Source: Gambelia wislizenii (lineage: Eukaryota > Chordata > Lepidosauria > Squamata > Crotaphytidae). Taken from it: DNA of 64,000 bases. Below the pieces are notes generated by a model, which saw only the letters and a program-made list of their open reading frames with translations, did no database searches and was not told the origin of the DNA. Of the stretch, positions 13,401 through 28,400 are shown in pieces. Every line of letters begins with the position of its first letter. Position 1 is the first letter of the stretch. Location of the stretch: the NCBI GenBank assembly GCA_030847615.1, contig JAUMIR010000001.1:161049001-161113000 (forward strand). Reading direction: 5' to 3'. The translations under genes were made by a program, and so were the position numbers.

Positions 13401-16400
13401 TGTAGATGCCTTCAAGGCAGCAGGGTTCCTTTGCAAGGCAGACACGGGCAGCTGGCGGGGCTTGCCACCTCCTGTGCTGCTGCCCTATGCTATTAGGTAC
13501 TTACAAGCCTCGCCGCATGTTCACAGTCTTTCAGTCTCGCAAGGCTTGCAGACCCTATTAAAAATGCCATAGGGCAGCAGTGGAGATGGCAGAAAATAAT
13601 CTATGAATAATCACACCCACAAAAGTTATACCCACAAATGTGGAGGGCTGACTACCTGAAAAAAAGCAGACTGATTTTCTCTGCATTGCCTCTGTTCCAC
13701 TGTTTCAGACTGTGTATCTTTTTCTTGGTTACAGCTGAGCTTTCAAAAGAATTTTGTGCTTGTGTTTCAGCGTCTCATTCTGGTTGGTTGGAAACACAGT
13801 GCTGCTCAGCTTTGCCCCATTGAGGAACATTCATTCATTGTCAACATGGTAGCTTGAAAGGACACTTGATGATTTATCTGCTTGTTTAGATAGAGACTCT
13901 GACCCTTTCCTCTCAGGTAAGTCAGATTTCTTCTATTTTAGGTCACTTTTAAAGTTTGCAACTTTTAAAATTGTGGTTTTTAAACATTCTGCACTTTTTC
14001 TTAATGACTAGCCCTTTTCTGCTTTTTCAGAGGTGCATGATAGGACCCTTCTGATTTGCTTTCACTGGTTGTTAACAAACATTATTTTCAAAACGTTTTC
14101 CTTATTTTCAGAGGCATGCCGTGGCCATCTGAGGATTCTCATTTATTTCATTAATTACTGCCACAATCTGCTTGGCAGCAGACAACAAAGCCAAATCTCT
14201 CACCACCTCTTTCGCAGTTTGCTTTTTTTCTTCTCTGATGGAAGTAGCAGCTCGCCATTTTTAGATTCCTCCTCAATTTATTCTTTATGTTTCTGTGTGT
14301 TCTCCATTCTAATTTTTGAAGATTACTCATTTCCTACATGTGGAAGTTAAAAACAGATCTGGCTGGCTTGGCGGGAAATTTTAAAACTGATATAGAGGAA
14401 CAGAAGATGACAGTTGTAACTGAAAAAAACTCTGAGCTGGAGAACTGCAATGTATGCTGACATGTGGGGGAAAACCTAGATATAAGTGAATTGCTCCTCC
14501 ATACCATCCAGATAACATCTTTTGTTAAAGATCCTGGATGTTTACTATTGATTTGATCTCATTTCAAAATTTTAAAGAATATATTTTAGCATTAAGGTTA
14601 ACATTCTGAGATGTATCAACCTTCAAGCTTCTTTTAAAATAGGGAGCATACTTCCCACAACTATTAAAATGCATAATCTCTTTTTCTAATACACAAATAG
14701 CTAACTTGTTAAAACTCAAGAAGAACCATTTTCAACAGAAGCCTCCATGTAAAATCAAAATTTTAAAATGACACACCACACACACAAGTTACCAGTTCAT
14801 ATAATCATGCAGTGTTTTGTTGCTAGGTGTTGTGCCAACATATGCCTGGCTCTTTCTTTTTAAATCAATCTCTGGTGGCGAACATCTTTGCAAAGTTAAC
14901 TCTGGCGGTGATAATCTTTTAGAAACTGGAAATGCTGGGCATTCCAAACATGAACTTTTCCCCTACAAAATGGGGAAAAAACATTTTTTCAGCTGGTTGC
15001 AAATGAACATATACAATAATACATACTTCCATTAATCCATGCTTTGTAAAGAAAATCAAAGTGAAAATTGATGACTGATGATTTCACTTAACTACTAGAT
15101 TGCACACTGGTCTTCTGAAGTCTTAATATTTATCTGTTCAAAAGTATGTACTCTCTTAGCATTTATATGAGGTCATTATGCATAGTACTGTCTAAATAAT
15201 ACTAGGAAATGTCAAACTTAAATAAAAAAGGATGGCTAAAATGAACCCAATCCAGCTGTGAAAGCAAGCCCAGAGCAGTCTATTGCGATAATCCTAAGGC
15301 CCTGCAAGTGGGCCAGATGCAAGAGATCCTATGGGGTGGCCCTGAACCCGCTGCATCACCTTTTCTCTGGCAGTAATCCTCTCCTCCGGGATTATCGGAG
15401 GAGTAGACGGAATGCATTCCACCCTCCTCAATGAGTTCCATGGTTCTGCTGCTCCCTGACAGCAGTCCCTGTGTTGGAGGACCAATCCTGTTTCCAACCG
15501 GAGCCAACCCCTGGACCTAAGGCCCTTGCTTTGACAATTGTAATGATGGCAGGCGGATATGCCTGAGGAGGTGGTATTGGCCTCTTCTCCTTCAGAGAGG
15601 GTCTGCTCGCCATGCCAGAGGCCCAAAACAGTGCTAGGCTGGCATGTCTGCCATGGTGGAAGGTTCATCACCCTGCTTTAGTAGGATCCTCCTAGTTCTT
15701 TCCTGCCTACCGTTCCTGAAGAACATACTTTTCATTGTTCTTTGAATATCACTATTGCCTAATGAGGATGTTCTGAAGCTTATCTACTGGGGAACTCAGA
15801 TGGTTAAAATGGAATTTTACATTTCACTACTACTGATAATGTCAACAGTATAACAAAAAAGTTCTAAAAGTTCAAAGAACAAGAAGAAGATTTTAAAGTT
15901 CACCTCTGTGTTTCTTTTCTGCAATGCTTCAGGATGAGACCATTTATTTCTAGATGCAAGACAGTGTAGTCTGGACTCTTCGTTTTCCTTCTGGCCATTT
16001 CTCTTGGAAACAGAATTCTGCAGGTGCCTTTCTAAACAGTTTGATTCTATGAACCTTGGCTTGTCATGCTGTTCTTCAATTTCTGAAACAATTTTTTCTA
16101 GTTATCAACATGGAAATAGTAGAGGTCCTGGTAGGATATCACAGAAAGACAATCAGTGGAAGAAGAAGCTGGACCAGGGTAGACTCAATGAATGTTATGA
16201 CAAAACCTATGGAAGTGTCATTGATTCAATGGACTTCCATAGGTATTAAGTCAAATTAATTGATTCAATGAGACTTTTGAGAATCACAATCAGATTTAAG
16301 TCTGCATTTTGTATGATTCCTGTATGCTTTCCTGTCTGTTTACCTCAGGGACAGGGAAGTGCATGTCAAGGCCATTTTTATGTCCACCCCAAGTTCCTGC

Positions 16401-19400
16401 ACTCCCCGCCCCCACAAATTCTACTACCCAATTTTAGGGGGTAGTCAAAAGAAATTGGATCCCAGATGACCCAAAGCATACCCAAAGCTTCTGGTGGGTG
16501 CTACTCCGTATTTCTCTATATTTGGGTGCCATGTGCACCCCTTCCAACATTTTTCCTCAAATAAACCATCCAGCCCCTGAAGGGGAATCCCATCAGGGCC
16601 TGGAAAAGGTGAGGGACTGCAAAAAGCAGCAAAAATTTCACCACCAAACTGGGAAGGTTGAGAGGCCAAAATCATGGGGGGCAGTCCATAGGATCCCAAG
16701 GGGTGATAATGTGGTCCTCAGCTCCTGGCAGTTGCTCCACCGGTTTACCTCATTGCCGGCTAGGCTGATTATGCTGTGACTATTTCCATGCTCCACTTCA
16801 AAAGGCAATCCATGAACATCAGCTTAAAAGACCACTAGAGAGCATCTTTGATAGCCTAATCCTACATAGGCTAAAACAAACCTTTTCTTTTAATGGTGTA
16901 ACCGAAATCATATTTATTTTTTAATGTTAGAGATGAACTGGTAGCTGCTTCCAAGCTCTCTTCATCGGACAGGTGTGGTTTTACAAGATCTCTGCTTGGT
17001 AAACACTAAATAAAAAGGAAGGGGAAAAAATTAAGGTCAAGAAAAATCCCAGACACAATCCTAGCTTATTATCAACACTGATTAATTTAGCTGATTATTT
17101 TATATACATTCATGCACTTTTCCAGTTTGCCTTACTATAAAGGTTCAGGACAAACAGCAGTTTTCCCTGTAACAACTTTGATGTAGGTTACTATTATACC
17201 TACTTTTCTCACATGGAAACTGTACAAATAGCGAATTAAGCAACTAATTCAGTGACTAAGCTAGGATCAGAACTGTAAGTCTCCAGATGTGTTTAATGGC
17301 TCAAATCATCTTCCCTTTAAGTTTGCAACCTCCTTATAAAGTGTATTGCCATCACTTCTAAATGGCAGATTCAAGAAATACCACTATAGTCTTGATTTTA
17401 TCTTAGACCTATCTGTCTAATTTATCTGCCACAATCTACAAATGTATTCACATCCTGAAAAAGTACACCTTTGGCTTCAGAAATGAAAGATAAGAGGCCT
17501 TGATATTGCCTACTTATGTGAGAAGTCACTGCTCTGTCAGTAAATCTGTACATACTATCATTTTGAAAACATGTGTGGGTACAGCACACAAATTAATTTG
17601 AATGGCAATATGATTCCCAGATTGTAAAATTTCTCCACCTCCATTTTATCTCCTTACTATTATCTGAGAAGTGGTTCATTAGCTGCAAAATGTAATCAAT
17701 TCAGTGGGCTGCAGCTCACTTAAGAGCTAATGGAATGGTGGGAACTGCACTTCAACAACACCTGAACAGCCACATTTTCCCCACTCTACCCTAAGTGGTA
17801 TTTAGATAAACCAGTATCTGACAAGTTCAGCAACAATACAAGAATAAATGTGTCAGTGTACTGTAAACATCAAGAATATCATGTAAAATGCTTTGGACTC
17901 CCAAGCAGAGAAACGTATTATAATTAACGTGGGACTTCAGATTTCAGAATTCTGAATATGATTTCTTTTTCTTAAATGTTAATTATAATTAAAAAGTATG
18001 AGGTTAAACACATGTCATTTGGGGTGTTTTTAAAATCTGTATTGAAGAGAGTTTCTTTAAGGACCAAAATAAAAAGGCTGTAAAGCCACAGACAGATACA
18101 ACTTATATCAGGTGTAGGCAAGATTCAGCCATCCAAACTTCATTAGCCTTGGTCACAATAGCCCATGGTGAAGGACGCTGGGATTGCAGTCCAATACCAT
18201 CTAGAAGAGCACACTTTACACATACTGAGTTACATGGATCACTTGTTTTATGGTTACCCACACGCCATAAATTACACATCTAACATGCATTTTGTAGTAT
18301 CTTAGACTCATGAAGACTAATATTTTTCAGAAGTAGGTACAACAGGAAGCATACAGAGCCTGAAACTGTGTTTCACATTTTACTAGTATTAAGTTTAGAA
18401 AAATAGGCAAAGGCCAGGAGTTTCCAAAAGGGCAAGTTATGATTTTATTGGGAGTGCTGAAATGGGAGAGATGAAGTGATGCATTCTTCATTAGTACAGG
18501 TCTAAGGCAGGGAACTGTAGCAAGGGCCAGTTTTCAGCCCCATGGCAGGCCATACCAAACACTTCCAGTTACAATTTCTAGTTTCTGGGCAAAACAATCC
18601 CCTAAAAACAAATAAAAATATTGGGCGCACAGGGTGTTTTGTGGTGGCTTTGTCAGTTCCTTCCTCTGAAATATAGCCTACAAGCACCTGGTACTCGTTG
18701 GTGGTCTCCGATCCAAGTACAACCAGAGCTGATCCTGATTAGCCTCCAAGAGAAGACTGGATCTGGTGCCTTTAGGGCATTTAGGCTAAGGAGTTAGGAC
18801 CATAAAAAGCCCCTGAGGACTACTTGTAAGTCATGGACTATGTTTTCCCTACCAACCCTTGGTGTAAATCAATTAAATCAGGCTGCAGTGAAATGAAAAG
18901 AAAGATAAAAAAAGAAGCAATGGCATATAGAAATTGGTCAGGGACACCTAAATCAGGTTTTCTGTTTTGGAAATAGAAAAGTAGGACTTCATACAGCCAA
19001 ATTAAAAGCTGAAAAGGAGATGGAGAAAATATAATTCAATCTGAGGAATATTGATACCAACTGACTCCAACATTGTTTTTTCCACAATGGAAGAATACTG
19101 GAGGAATTTAAAGTAACAAACTGAAATACACAATCCATTCAACTGTTATCCTGGGTGGATTTGATCTAGAAAGTTGGCTTTAAAACATCTTCATTGTTCT
19201 TTAGACATAATATTCTGACTGGACTCAAAGAGCAGCTATGGGATTGCACATTCTTTCTTCCCTTTTCTCTTGCTTGCATGAAAATTGGTCACTCCTACTT
19301 TTGACAGCAATTGTTCTGGATAGTCATTTTGTTTTGAAAAAAAGGCCTTTAAAGAGATGGGGGGACCCCATGAAATAGTCAATACCCCACCCCAGAGGCT

Positions 19401-22400
19401 GGAGGTGGTCCTACTGGTCATTTGAGGCATTTTTTTTTTCAGGTCCTCAAGGGAAGGCCCACAGGTCATACTTTGCCCAGCCCTGATTTAGCAGAAACAA
19501 GATGAAAACTAACCTGCTCATGGATTTTTCACTTTAGGCTGTGCTTTGCAAGTTACTGTAATAATTTTTCTCCTTTACTCACCTCATTTGATACTCTTTA
19601 TCAAAAAACTTTATGACAGAAATAGCATATAAGTGCATTTTAAAATCAAAGAGATTTTACAAGTGGAATTTTAAAGTAATTGATATTTTTGTCTCATGGA
19701 GTTCTGTGATGATATACTAACACTTAGTGTTTAAACACACACAGCTTCACTAACTATAGTTTAAAACTGATTGTTTCAATGAACTATAATAATAATAATA
19801 ATAATAATAATAATTAATTTCTATCCCAGCTACGTGTGTGCACACATGCACACGTACACGCGCCTTCAAGCTGTCTGTCAACTAATGGTGACCCCATGAA
19901 TTTCATAGGGTTTTCTTAGGCAAGGAATACTCAAGAGTTGGTTTTGCCAAGCTTTTTCCTCTGAAACATACAGCACCTGTTATTTGTTGGCAGTCTCCCA
20001 TCCAAGTACTAACCAGAGCTGAACTTGCTTAGCTTACAAGATCAGATGGGATCTAGTGCCTTTAAGGAATTCAGGCCCTCTAGTTAGTTCCAGTTCTGAT
20101 ATAATGCTAAACTGTGGGGAACAGTCAATAATTTGTAGGAATATGAAGAGATTCAATAACTTTATAAACTTAAGCCCCACTAGTATTTCTTCATGGAACT
20201 AAACTTCAAAATCTAATTCCTTTTCTCTGCTCCCCTCCTAGAATCTTCTAATTCACAACTATTAATGTCTAACAATTTAAATTACCTTCAAGTTCTGTGG
20301 CATATATGACTCACTTCCATTTGATTTTGTTTCATGTAGTGGCAAATGATTCAAACTGGCACCAGATATTGGCCTATTTATTAAAACATTGATAAATGGT
20401 TAAAACAAAGTTCCAAATGTAGAAGCAATTTCACTTGTATGAAAAACAAACCAAATACAACTGCATAGCCTTTTTTTAAAAAGATAATCTAGTTTATATG
20501 ACACAATATTATAAAAGCTGATATCACATGATATTGTTACAGCTCATGACAAATCAGAATAATCCACTAGCGATGAACAAAGAAACTTAGTGAAACTCTT
20601 CAGTGACTTGTAATGTGGGGGGGGGGGCACTAATATAGACAATATATATATTGTTGGGTCTTGGCCTTGTTTTGAAATGGCAAAAAGAAAAGGGTGATGA
20701 GTACCCTTGTCCAGTTGTCTTGTGCTCATTTTGCTCACTAGTATTCCAGGAAGCTGAGGGTAATAAAAACAGGCTTGAGGGCAGGTGGCAGAGGTTTGGA
20801 TGCAAATCAGTGTAAGAGCACATAATCATGCCTGATGGTGGAAATGGCAGAACGACCATAATGGCTCATGGTGATCAGGTTTGTATTTTGCTACAATCTT
20901 TTCAGATGTAAGTACTAGGAAGTAAATGTAAGCAAGCACATAAGTCCAAACACCTGGCAGCAACAATTTGTTCCTGGTCCCCGACAATTTTTCCCAAAGT
21001 AAATGTAGCTTTTGAGAAGACAAAAGGTGCCTGGCTCTTGCTATTTAGTAAGCTTAATATAATTATACCTTTTTGTAAGATGAGGCATATCCTTCTGCAC
21101 AGAATCATCTGTATCATCACTCTCACTGTCACTTATTAATTTGATAGGAACTCTTCCAAAGGTGTACATCTAAACATTGAAACATAATGGAAGTCATTAG
21201 ATGCTACAATTCAGATAGTGTAAGTTGTATCCTAGGGTGTAATTTCCCTAGTGCAAAGTTTAATGTTTCTACCACACAGAGAAAACCATTTTCGTCTTTG
21301 CAAAAATGTCAAATCCTAAACTTTGATTCCACGTATTCAAGGTTTTTTACAAGCTGCTCTACAAGTCTACCTCTCGGCATTGCACAACTCACTACAATTC
21401 ATTTAGCTATGTATCGATTGTGCTAGTTCTGCTCATTGTTTTCTCAGTATGTGGGTAACTGCTAGAGAAACACTGTCCTTGTACTTTTGTACACTGCCTT
21501 TGTACTCTTGTACTTTCTCCAGTAGCCGGATGTTGGACACAGCCAAATATACATAACAGTAATAAACAGATATTTACCTGGTTAGATTTGTTTAGTTGCT
21601 TCAAAGGGTTGCGTCCATGCAGGACCAATTCATCCTCTTGAGGGGAATGATTTTTCTGCCTAAAGAGGAAAAGTTCAACATTCCATTTGTACCAAGGCAG
21701 CTGAAACCAAAATAAAAAATTTATGCAATGTTTTAAGTTACTTACCCAGGACAAAAGCTGGAAATACTGGCAGAAACCTCAGAATCAACATTACTTTTTC
21801 TATTCAGGACATTTCCAACTATATTCTGAGACCCTGGGGCTGTAAATATATAATTAATTAGGAGACAAACATACTATTTTATCCACAATAAATGTGCTAG
21901 AAATAGATTATTTTAAAAGTAGAACAACAATGTTGATTATTATTCCTATTTTTCTATGTATGGGGAAATTCAACAGAAAAAGATGTTCTATGTGCTAAAG
22001 AGCACAGAATTCAGCTTCCTTAGAAGTTCAGCTTTTTTTTCTAGGTGTTTTGGCTACAGAAACAAGCTTGGAAACACACAGGCATTGCCAGAAGCCACCA
22101 TGTAGACTGAATATCCAGTGGCTGGAGCAAGGTTTCAGTGCCATTCATAAGTCCTTACCTCTCCCCATGAGTATCATGATGAGAAATAGTTAAACAGATT
22201 AGCAAAGCATTTCTGAGGTAGGCAGATGACCAATCAGGATTGCATAGTTTATACAGAATCTAGCTTCTCTCAGTACAGTAGGTCTGCATATTGCATAAGC
22301 TCATACTACAGTTTCATTTATACACGATGGAAGAAAAACTATCTGGAACCCTTTTTTCTTACCTGAAATGAATGACAAAGTATCCTCTCCAAGAATCTCT

Positions 22401-25400
22401 AGGTCCTCCAGTGCATTTCTTTTTTTATTATTATTATTATTATTTTTACAACCACATTTACATATACATCTTCATTTTCCACCAAATTTCTAAAACAAAT
22501 TTGCTTCCCACTCGTCTGTGCTGAGTAAGCTTAATGAACACACAATAAGTAATTGTCTTTCATTAATTACAAACATAGAGTCTTCTGTACTGTTTAAGAG
22601 CTGGTTTCACAGGATCCATTTTCCATTGCAGTCTTATGATCATGTCTTATTTCAAGATAAAGTAAACCATTCCGTTCTCCCCTTAATTGTTTCGAAATTA
22701 TATCCTTCCTGGAGAAACCCAGCAAAGGATTTGAAGGAATCTGCATTTCGATCTATATGTTCTTAATGCCTATTAATCGCTCCTAGATTACATTGTTTAT
22801 AGATTAGTCTTTGAGCCAAGTTATCATGCAACCATTCCATTCTCCAGTGCATTTCTATGGTATGCTTCCACCAGAAGTTGACCACACTTCTGCTGGAGGA
22901 CCTAGAAAATGCCTAGAAAGGTGTCCTTTCTAGGTCCTCCAGTGTGACTCTGTGATCAGCTTCTGGTGGGAGCATAACATAGAATTGTTTTGGAGGACCT
23001 ACAGATTTCTAGAGAGGACACTTTATCATTCATTTCAGGTTAAGAAAAAAAGAGGGTTCGAGATTATACGTAAAAATCGTATTACACAAAGGGTCCCAGA
23101 ACAGATCCCTCACATAATATGTGGGCCTACTGTACATGCAGAGTTATAATTATTTGATATAGTAGTAGTAGTAGTAATTTATCATTATCATCATCTACTC
23201 CTCCTGCCACCTCTTCCCCAATGTGACACTCAAGGTGGCTTACACTAGCTAAAACAAATACAGTTAAAATATCACAACATACAGAAATGAAAACTATAGT
23301 TAAACCATGAGTAGAATTAAGAGCATGACCACTAAACCCCACCCCACCAACATAAACAAATGCAGCATATTATGAAAGGACCTTTCCCTCTGAACAATCA
23401 GTTCTCAAAGCTCTGATTCACCTGTCCCAATCGGCCTTCGCCTGCTTACAGAAGAATAAGGGGGACACCAGTTTAACCTCTCTAGAAAAGGACTACTTGT
23501 TCTTCTTAAGGAAAAAAGATGCCAGCTTTCCACTTTCCAACTTTTTTCCTTAAAAAGAACAAGAGTATGGTAAAAGAATGGCATACATGGAAAATCCACT
23601 TCTCCATCTTCATGTCTGTGAGGCCAGAAAAAGACTAAGGATAGTTGAGAGAGATGCACTTTTCCGGTACATATTTTTGTTAGGAAGACATGTCACATTT
23701 GAGCTTCTTAACAATTGTTAGGTGTATACCATCAAGGCCCAGTTTCCAAAAGAGTAGCAGATTTCAGGCTTCTGATATATTAAAAAAAAAATTGGCCTGA
23801 ATGTAACTGGTAATATTCTCCTCTAAATCCTTTTTTGCATGCCTTATTGTCTTCTTGCATTTCTTTTGTGCAGAATTATTTCACTTTTTGTTCTCATTTG
23901 GAGACTTCAATTTTAGAAGGGAGGCTGTCTTTTCTCTAATGTCTTCCTTGACTCTATTTGTTAACCATATTGGTGACTTCTTGGAATATGTACTACCCTC
24001 CCTGGCTGATAGTATACATTCTAGCTGAGCTTCTATTATTGCAGTTTCCTTTTTACATATTTGACAATATGCTTAAGCAACAAAGCTGTACACACAATAA
24101 AGTGAGAGCTTGGGTCACTTAAATTATTCTTCTGTGAAGCAATTAAAATTGTGAACCTTCTCTCTAAACCAGTATAGTCAAGATGCTTATGAGAACTTTT
24201 TTTCAAATTATAGGGAATGTTTAGTGTTCACTGTGACATAAAATCTGCACACATGCCTGCCCAGCAGTACTGAAATTTTTTACACACTAAACTTTAACTC
24301 AAAAGCCAAGTGGCAATACTATAATTAAATTCCCCAATTTTCACTTTTAAAAAATCACACTCTCCTTTACTGTATGACTCACCTGTCAAATTTTCTTTGT
24401 CTTCAACAGAAAGCAGCAGCTTTTTTTGTAAGCTTAAGTTTCTTAGAGCAATTTCCAACATCTCTACTGGAACTGCTCTACTTTCCACAGCTTTTTCAAG
24501 CAGCTGTTTAGCCTTTTTTACATTTCCTAGTGAAATAAGAGTTATGAGCATTGCTTTCCAGAGTATGTCCATACTTTGTTCTTCCAAACAGAAACTAATT
24601 GTGGGCATGAAAATTCATGAGTCGAGGCTGCTTAAACAAACCTAGTAAACTAGAAGGCCTAGAATTAGGTGATCAAAGTACATAATTTATCCCAAGAGCA
24701 AAATCTAGTAGCATATATAAACAGTTGCACAACCAATTGTTCAGCTGGATGGGGATCTGTTACACTTGTTACTTCTCCATTTATAAATTATAGTTCTAAG
24801 AATTATGTAAATAAAAATAACACTGGATACACTTCTCAAGTCTTGAACTAGCAACTCATTAAAGGATTTTCATTTGATTAAGCACGTAGCCTCTAGTATA
24901 TTAAAGCTTAGCATCTGCATATTTTTAAAGACACAGTATTAGATACTCTGAAATATAGAATACAAACACCAGTATGCAACACAAATCCTCCAGTGATCAT
25001 TAGTAAGGTAGGCCATGTTACTTTTCTTCATTCCCTGTTTTAGTACACATGTGAAGAACATCTCCCATCTAAAAAACAAAAACTTAACTGTCCAAATAAA
25101 AGATTACTCGTGTCATTTCAAAATTGGCTCCTTTTCACCTAAAGCTCTTGTTGTTCTTCTGATTAAAAACTTACAGCCTACTGTATATTCCGGCGTATAA
25201 GACAACTTTTTCAGCCTGTAAAATCAAATGAAAAGTCAGGGGCCATCTTAAACGCTGGATACAAGTTCGAGATGGGGCTGTGCCAACGGAGGTTGCTGGC
25301 TGGGGGGGGGGGGGGAAGCTTGCTAGCCACCTTATCCCCCCTGCCCAGCGTGGCTACACGGGGGGGGGAGCCTCTCTGGGCGGGAGGAGGTCTTCTCCAT

Positions 25401-28400
25401 GACTCTGAGTCACGGAGAAGATCCCCACCACCAGCACGGCTGCATGGGGGGGAGAGCCTAGCTGGGCGGGAGGGGGTCTTCTCCATGACTCTGATTCATG
25501 GAGAAGATCCCCTCCTGCCCAGCGAAGCTGCATGGGGGGAAGCCTTGCTGGGCGGGAGGGGCTGAGCCTCTCTGCAGCCAAGCAGCCATCCCCCGGGATT
25601 TCCCAACCCGCGAGGAGGCTGTCCAGCCTCCTCGCGGGTTGGGGAATCCCGGGAGATGGCTGAGCCTCTCCCCAGCCAGGCAGCCATCCCCCGGGATTCC
25701 TCAGCCAGCTTCGGGAAGGCTTTAGGAAGGGTGGCTGGGTGGAGGGGGTGGGGAAGCTTTCCAGCCACCACCTGCCCTCCCCGAAGCCATGACGGGGAGC
25801 CCAATTGCAGCTTCGGGGAGGGCGGGTTATGGGGGGGGGGGTTATCTTATACGGCTAGTATACCCTAAACTCTATATTTTGACTTAAAAATTCGTGGGTC
25901 ATCTTATACGCTCAGTCGTCTTATACGCTCAGTCATCTTATACGCCGGAATATGCAGTACTTCTGTTCTCTTATTCTGTGAGATGATTTACTAGTTGGGA
26001 AGAAGTTATCTGAAAAATCAGGGGGAGGGGAGGATGGTAAGGGACTGAATAGGAAAAAAGTGACAAAGTTGACTTTTTCCTCACACTCAATCTGCTTTGA
26101 TGCCATATATGCTGGGTGCAATTAAGTCTGACCGTTCCCAGAAAAGGTCGATTTAACATTCTGTCACCCAAAAGAGAAAATAAAATGCTTCTGAGTGCAT
26201 ACATAAACAGCTAGCCATTCAAGTCAGATATTTCCCCAACTGAACTAGTATTTTGTTGGGTCTTGGCCTTGTGGAAGAAAAAACTGAGAACAAATCAGGT
26301 GCAAATACAATTGAATATTACTATGAAGTATGAATTTTGTAATATTCTATGACAACAGGCCAGACATAACTACTGTATTTATATCAAATTTAAAATCTAC
26401 TTCTAAGACAAAGATCAAACCACAGCACTGGTCTATCTTGTGATAGATAAGGCAAGGTCTGGGCCAGGATCTAATTATTGTGCTTCTACTGGATACCACT
26501 ATTTCTGCCGGACTAATACCCTCTTATCTCTTGCAACCCCCCTCCCCCTTCACCAGAGATACCTGCTCCAAAGAGCTGGGAAAACTTTTGGAACTTTTTT
26601 TTAATACTAGAAAAGTGCCGGGGGAGGGAAGATGTTCCTGATTTTTTTAGTATTGCATATGTAAGTATACTGCTGAATCTTAGACCAAATAACAGAAGAA
26701 CATGATGTATTAAATTCCTAGAATCAATGGAAGAACAAAAATATCTTGGACATATATTCAGCTTTCTACTAAGACAAGGGTGGGCAACTGTGCCCCCCTA
26801 ATGTTTTTGGACTGCCTCTCACCTAATTCCTCCTCTGTTGCTATGCCACCTACAGCTAATGGAATTTATAGGCTTAAAAGTTCAGGAGGACCACTGTTGG
26901 AGATCAATACTTTGTGTTCTAAGATCTATCAAACCAATACAATTGCTATCCCAGGAAAGTAAAAATGGCCTGAAATTAACATGGTTTTACAGTGAAAATG
27001 GAGAAATCATTGGTAAGTAAATGTGTGTCTACATACCTTGTGAGAGTTCAAATTGTGCAAAAGCTATGTGGACAAAAGCAAATGTCTTGCAGTTCAGTCT
27101 AGCAAGATGGAACTGATCACGACCCTCTTCTGGTTCTTCAATACTGAAAAGAAACATTGATATATACAGGAGGAAAGTATGTCAATTAAAAAAGAAGTAA
27201 GAGCACAGCAGAAGCTGAAGAACTCAGCACAGTGTTATATACTATAGAGGAGGGGGTAAAGCACTGAAAGCAGTGCACTCCACTACAACTATCATTCTGA
27301 CCTCTACCGCCTCACTAAACCACTGTATTAAATATTACAAAGGCACACTTAGAAAGCAAACTTATAGATATGATGTAGACACATTTTAATAAAATGATAC
27401 ATAACTATAAGACAATTTTTTAAATATACAATTAACCACCATTTCAATGTAACTTAATTTTCCCCATGTACTGTTGCTTTGGCTATGTGTCATCAGTTTG
27501 GTTTTGACTTATGGGGACCCTATGAATGAGATACCGTGTAATTAACACTTGCTCAGGTTTTTAAAAACTAGCGCTTGTGGCTTCCTTCATTGAATCTATC
27601 TACCTACAGTCCATCCACCATCTATTCCCCATGTATAGACCACTACCATGTCAAAGAATGGCAATAGACAGGAAATCCCTACATTAACAGATGATGACCA
27701 TGTCATTCTGAACAACCATGTTATGTATTCTGGCAAACCACAGAGGAGGCTGTTATCAAAAGGAAACAGCTACTAAAATAAAAATGAAGCAGGTGAAGAA
27801 CTGCAGCTGTTAACTAAGTATCCCACTTATAAAGGAAAGTGGGAAATAATTACCTTGGAAAGTTTTTGTAAAATTCTAGTACTTACGCTTTTAATTCTGC
27901 AAACCTAACTAGAATGTGAGCGTAACTTTCATTCTGGCTGTATTTTTCTGCAGATAGCGATGCAACCGCTTGGCTGTAACGACCAATTAATCTATTCAAT
28001 AAGCTGATGTCAGTCTGAGGAGTGCCCTTTTTCTCCAATTTAAGTAAAAAATTCATCCAGTCTTCAGGATTATTTGCAGTCATCATGATCTGATTAACAG
28101 TTCCAGAGTTATCTAATAAAAACAATGGGGAAAAAAAATTCTGTTGTACAGAACAAGACACAGAAATTTCAGTCCAGAACTGATGCAAAAGCTTCCTTAG
28201 ACTAGAGAATTAGTCTACGAACAGCTATAAGCAGGCATTCTTCATGCCAGTTGCAACACAGATAACTCCACATTTTGAAAATTTTCTTTGTTTCAACATT
28301 CTAACTCAGTGGTTTTTAATCTGGGGTCCGGGCCCCCCAGGGGTCCACGATGTCCTCACAGGGGGCCTGCAAAGGCTTGAAGGCTACTTGGCCTCGTCCT

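Larger units (their letters stand above)
7262..14520 (-). mobile_element. DIRS-like element A (decayed, interrupted)
   Basis: Inverted terminal repeats pair 7,283-7,405 with 14,393-14,512: ggaggagcaat, cagcataca(c/t)tgcagttct and cagttacaactgtcatc occur in both, inverted. An internal complementary region at about 7,480-7,640 repeats pieces of both ends, as in DIRS elements. Minus-strand order is gag-like (12,454-11,767), RT start (11,560-11,390), element B, RT end and RNase H (9,510-8,842), tyrosine recombinase (8,381-7,899). Stops and frameshifts are frequent. Removing B and two smaller insertions leaves about 4.8 kb, a usual DIRS length. It lies in the TTK intron between coding exons 11 and 12, same strand. 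Confidence 0.8.
17006..20285. other. TTK intron 9
   Basis: It holds two minus-strand 5S-derived SINEs (18,685-18,790 and 19,860-20,080), a possible hAT-like end at about 19,370-19,487 (gcccagccctgatttag), and an ATA run at 19,787-19,815. The remainder looks unique. Confidence 0.6.

Noticed and set aside
24397..24645. Plus-strand 82-codon ORF
   Set aside because: It is antisense to TTK exon 5.
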